The notes under the pieces: generated by a model
Databases searched by the model: none
What the model was told of the DNA's origin: nothing
The model's input: the letters and a program-made list of their open reading frames with translations, nothing else
Assembly: GCA_027021085.1 (NCBI GenBank)
Contig: JALUVB010000185.1
Coordinates: 1 to 5,839 of the forward strand
Direction of reading: 5' to 3'
DNA: 5,839 bases
Origin: a bacterium
GTDB lineage: Bacteria; CAIJMQ01; JAADFP01
Program-made: the position numbers and the translations under genes
Part shown: positions 4,019-5,839 of the stretch, in pieces
Position numbering within the stretch: the stretch's first letter is position 1
Layout: the number at the start of each line of letters is the position of its first letter

Positions 4019-5839
4019 TTATCCCAGCCCAAGTGCTTTACCTCCCTGGAAAACCAAAAAAGCAAGTATCCAGGCTATGCCAGTGGTGTAAAAAGCAGCA
4101 AAAAGCGGCCAGCGGAAGGAATTGGTTTCCCGGTAAATTACCCCGATAGTTGCCACACACGGTATGTAGAGAAGAACAAACACCATGAACGCGTAAGCAA
4201 CCAGGGGAGTCCACACCTTTCTTCCGTCAGGCCACTTTGCCTTCCTGAGCGCTTCCCGCAAACTTTCTTCCTCCTCTCCCACGGCATGGAGGGTTCCCAG
4301 AGTACCCACCACTATCTCCTTGGCAATAAACCCGGCCATAAGTGCTACCGCAGGCTTCCAGTCCCCGAAGCCAAGAGGCCTAAATACCGGCGCCACAGCT
4401 TTCCCTATCCTTCCCGCAAAGCTCTTCTCCAGCTTTTCTTCTGCTCTCTCGTTTTTAAGTTTACTCACCAATTCCTCTTTATCTTTAGCTTTCTCTATAA
4501 GCGCCTGGTAATTCCTGGAGTATTGAATGTTATAAGGGAAATTGCTTAGGGCCCAGATTAGAATACACCCGGCAAAGATTACGGTGCCGGCTTTCTTAAG
4601 GTACACACCCCCTCTCTCCCACATGTGCAGCAAGGCACCTTTCAAGGTAGGCAGTCTGTAAGGCGGAAGTTCCATAACAAAAGGCATGGGAGCCCCCTTG
4701 AAGAGATACTTCCTGAAGAGTTTTGCCATAATGATTGCCACCAGTATTCCCAGCAGATAAAGAGAAAAAAGCACATTACCCGCATGCCTTTCAGAGAAAA
4801 ATGCCCCCACAAACAGGGTATACACTGGCAATCTCGCTCCACAGCTCATAAACGGATTTACCAGAATGGTCACCAGCCGTGCCTTTTTATCCTCTATCAC
4901 CCTGGTGGCCATAATTCCCGGCAGATTACACCCGAACCCCAGCATCATGGGAATAAAGGAACGGCCGTGGAGCCCTATCTTGTGCATCAGTCTATCCATG
5001 ATGAAAGCACCCCTGGCCAGGTAACCGGAATCTTCCAGAATAGCAATGGCAAGAAACAAGAGAAAAATAATGGGGACAAACACCAGTACACTGCCCACTC
5101 CCCCGATAATGCCGTCCACCACCAGGGAATGAATAGCACTCTCTTCAGGCAATAAATTACCCAGGAAACCTCCCAGCCAGCCCATGAAACTTTCAATCCA
5201 GCCCATCATGGGTTCGCTCAGCTTAAAAACAAGTTTAAACATCAGCCACATCATGCCCAGGAAAATAGGCAGCCCCAGTATCCGGTTGAGAAGAATTCTG
5301 TCTATCCGGTCAGAAATGGTATGTCTTACCTCGTAACTCTTCTTCACTGCCCGGGAACAGGCGCCGCTTATAAATCCATAGCGTCTGTCCGGAATCACCG
5401 CCTCTACCTCATCTCCGAAAACACCCTCCAGATGCGCGCTGCTCTTTTCTGCCTGTGACAGAATCTCCCGGCCAAAAGCACTTGCCTTTACCCTCTCCCT
5501 GACTTCTTCATCATTTTCCAGAAGCTTCACCGCTATCCACCTGGCAGCATACTTTCCCGCCAGCTCCCCATCCTTTCTTACTATTTCCTCAATCTTTCTT
5601 ATCTCTTCCTCAATCTCCTTTCCATACCTTATGGGCTTCCTTCTTAAGAAAATTTTCCCCTTACTCAAAGCAATTGCCCTTTCCAGAAGCTCCTCCATAC
5701 CCTGCCTCCTGGTGGCAACAGCTGGAATACAGGGAACACCAAGCAGTTCCGAGAGTTTCTTCTCATCTATCCTTAACCCCATCTTATTAGCCAGGTCCCA
5801 CATATTCAGGGTAATGATTAAATTAACTCCTAATTCCAT
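4019..5839 (-). CDS. feoB: Ferrous iron transport protein B (FeoB), 5' end outside the window
   Basis: GTP-dependent Fe(II) permease of the inner membrane. The 606 residues here include the G4 guanine-specificity motif NMWD (12-15) and a G5-like VATRRQG (41-47), so the P-loop and switch regions, roughly 100-130 residues, lie beyond the right edge. The ATG at the edge is an internal codon. A charged helical linker (about 70-150) leads to the membrane part: EDSGYLARGAFIMD (269-282), Gate motif 1 GFGCNLPGIMATR (301-313) with NPFMSCGARLPVYTLF (328-343), Gate motif 2 around FRPLGFGDWKPAVALMAGFIAKEIVVGTLGTL (486-517) and YIPCVATIGVIYRET (558-572). Cysteines C304, C333 and C561 are in their usual family contexts. 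The C-terminus is intact, with no frameshift. No feoA or feoC lies downstream; feoA could lie upstream outside the window. The gap to nikK has no obvious terminator, so some read-through is possible. Confidence 0.97.
   Translation of the reverse strand: MELGVNLIITLNMWDLANKMGLRIDEKKLSELLGVPCIPAVATRRQGMEELLERAIALSKGKIFLRRKPIRYGKEIEEEIRKIEEIVRKDGELAGKYAARWIAVKLLENDEEVRERVKASAFGREILSQAEKSSAHLEGVFGDEVEAVIPDRRYGFISGACSRAVKKSYEVRHTISDRIDRILLNRILGLPIFLGMMWLMFKLVFKLSEPMMGWIESFMGWLGGFLGNLLPEESAIHSLVVDGIIGGVGSVLVFVPIIFLLFLAIAILEDSGYLARGAFIMDRLMHKIGLHGRSFIPMMLGFGCNLPGIMATRVIEDKKARLVTILVNPFMSCGARLPVYTLFVGAFFSERHAGNVLFSLYLLGILVAIIMAKLFRKYLFKGAPMPFVMELPPYRLPTLKGALLHMWERGGVYLKKAGTVIFAGCILIWALSNFPYNIQYSRNYQALIEKAKDKEELVSKLKNERAEEKLEKSFAGRIGKAVAPVFRPLGFGDWKPAVALMAGFIAKEIVVGTLGTLHAVGEEEESLREALRKAKWPDGRKVWTPLVAYAFMVFVLLYIPCVATIGVIYRETNSFRWPLFAAFYTTGIAWILAFLVFQGGKALGLG

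Noticed and set aside
4625-5155. 176-codon plus-strand open frame opposite feoB
   Set aside because: It lies entirely within conserved FeoB membrane sequence on the other strand and its product resembles no protein family.
5837-5839. ATG at the right edge as the feoB start
   Set aside because: It lies only a dozen residues before the G4 motif NMWD; FeoB needs its P-loop and switch regions upstream, so this is an internal methionine.

Overview
The window is bacterial and reads as a divalent-metal uptake locus. Every supported gene is on the minus strand, so transcription runs from right to left. The genes are tightly packed, with GTGA and ATGA stop/start overlaps and purine-rich Shine-Dalgarno sites. 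A FeoB ferrous iron permease and a nickel/cobalt ECF transporter side by side suggest an anaerobe with a need for Fe(II) and Ni or Co. No gene here fixes the phylum. The unusual intergenic repeats suggest a little-studied lineage, but that is an inference.

Layout from right to left: feoB (4019-5839) has its 5' end outside the window. A 97-base gap (3917-4018) holds a promoter, a large dyad and a strong ribosome binding site. nikK follows (3119-3916; exported DUF4198 protein), then a 280-base repeat-rich gap (2839-3118). Next come cbiM (2239-2838; S component), nikL (1695-2234; anchored exported protein), cbiQ (949-1698; T component) and cbiO (290-952; ATPase). The left end (1-289) is mostly repeat, with a weak terminator candidate. 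K-M-L-Q-O is the known NikKMLQO type of nickel ECF transporter, so the protein system itself is not new: CbiO hydrolyses ATP, CbiQ couples it to CbiM, CbiM binds the metal, and NikL and NikK are accessory extracytoplasmic parts.

The most unusual part is non-coding. Two related arms, 1-206 (plus sense) and 2956-3141 (minus sense), lie as inverted repeats around cbiM-nikL-cbiQ-cbiO. Each arm is a mosaic of degenerate 7-base units, in modules beginning GTAG, AGAC and TGAA, followed by a block of about 8 bases per unit built on CTGG. The arms differ in length by whole 7-base units. The repeat runs into the nikK reading frame and supplies its last residues and stop codon. A third heptad block (2854-2888) lies inside a possible 15-codon leader ORF that ends two bases before the cbiM start, and cbiM itself has no good Shine-Dalgarno site.
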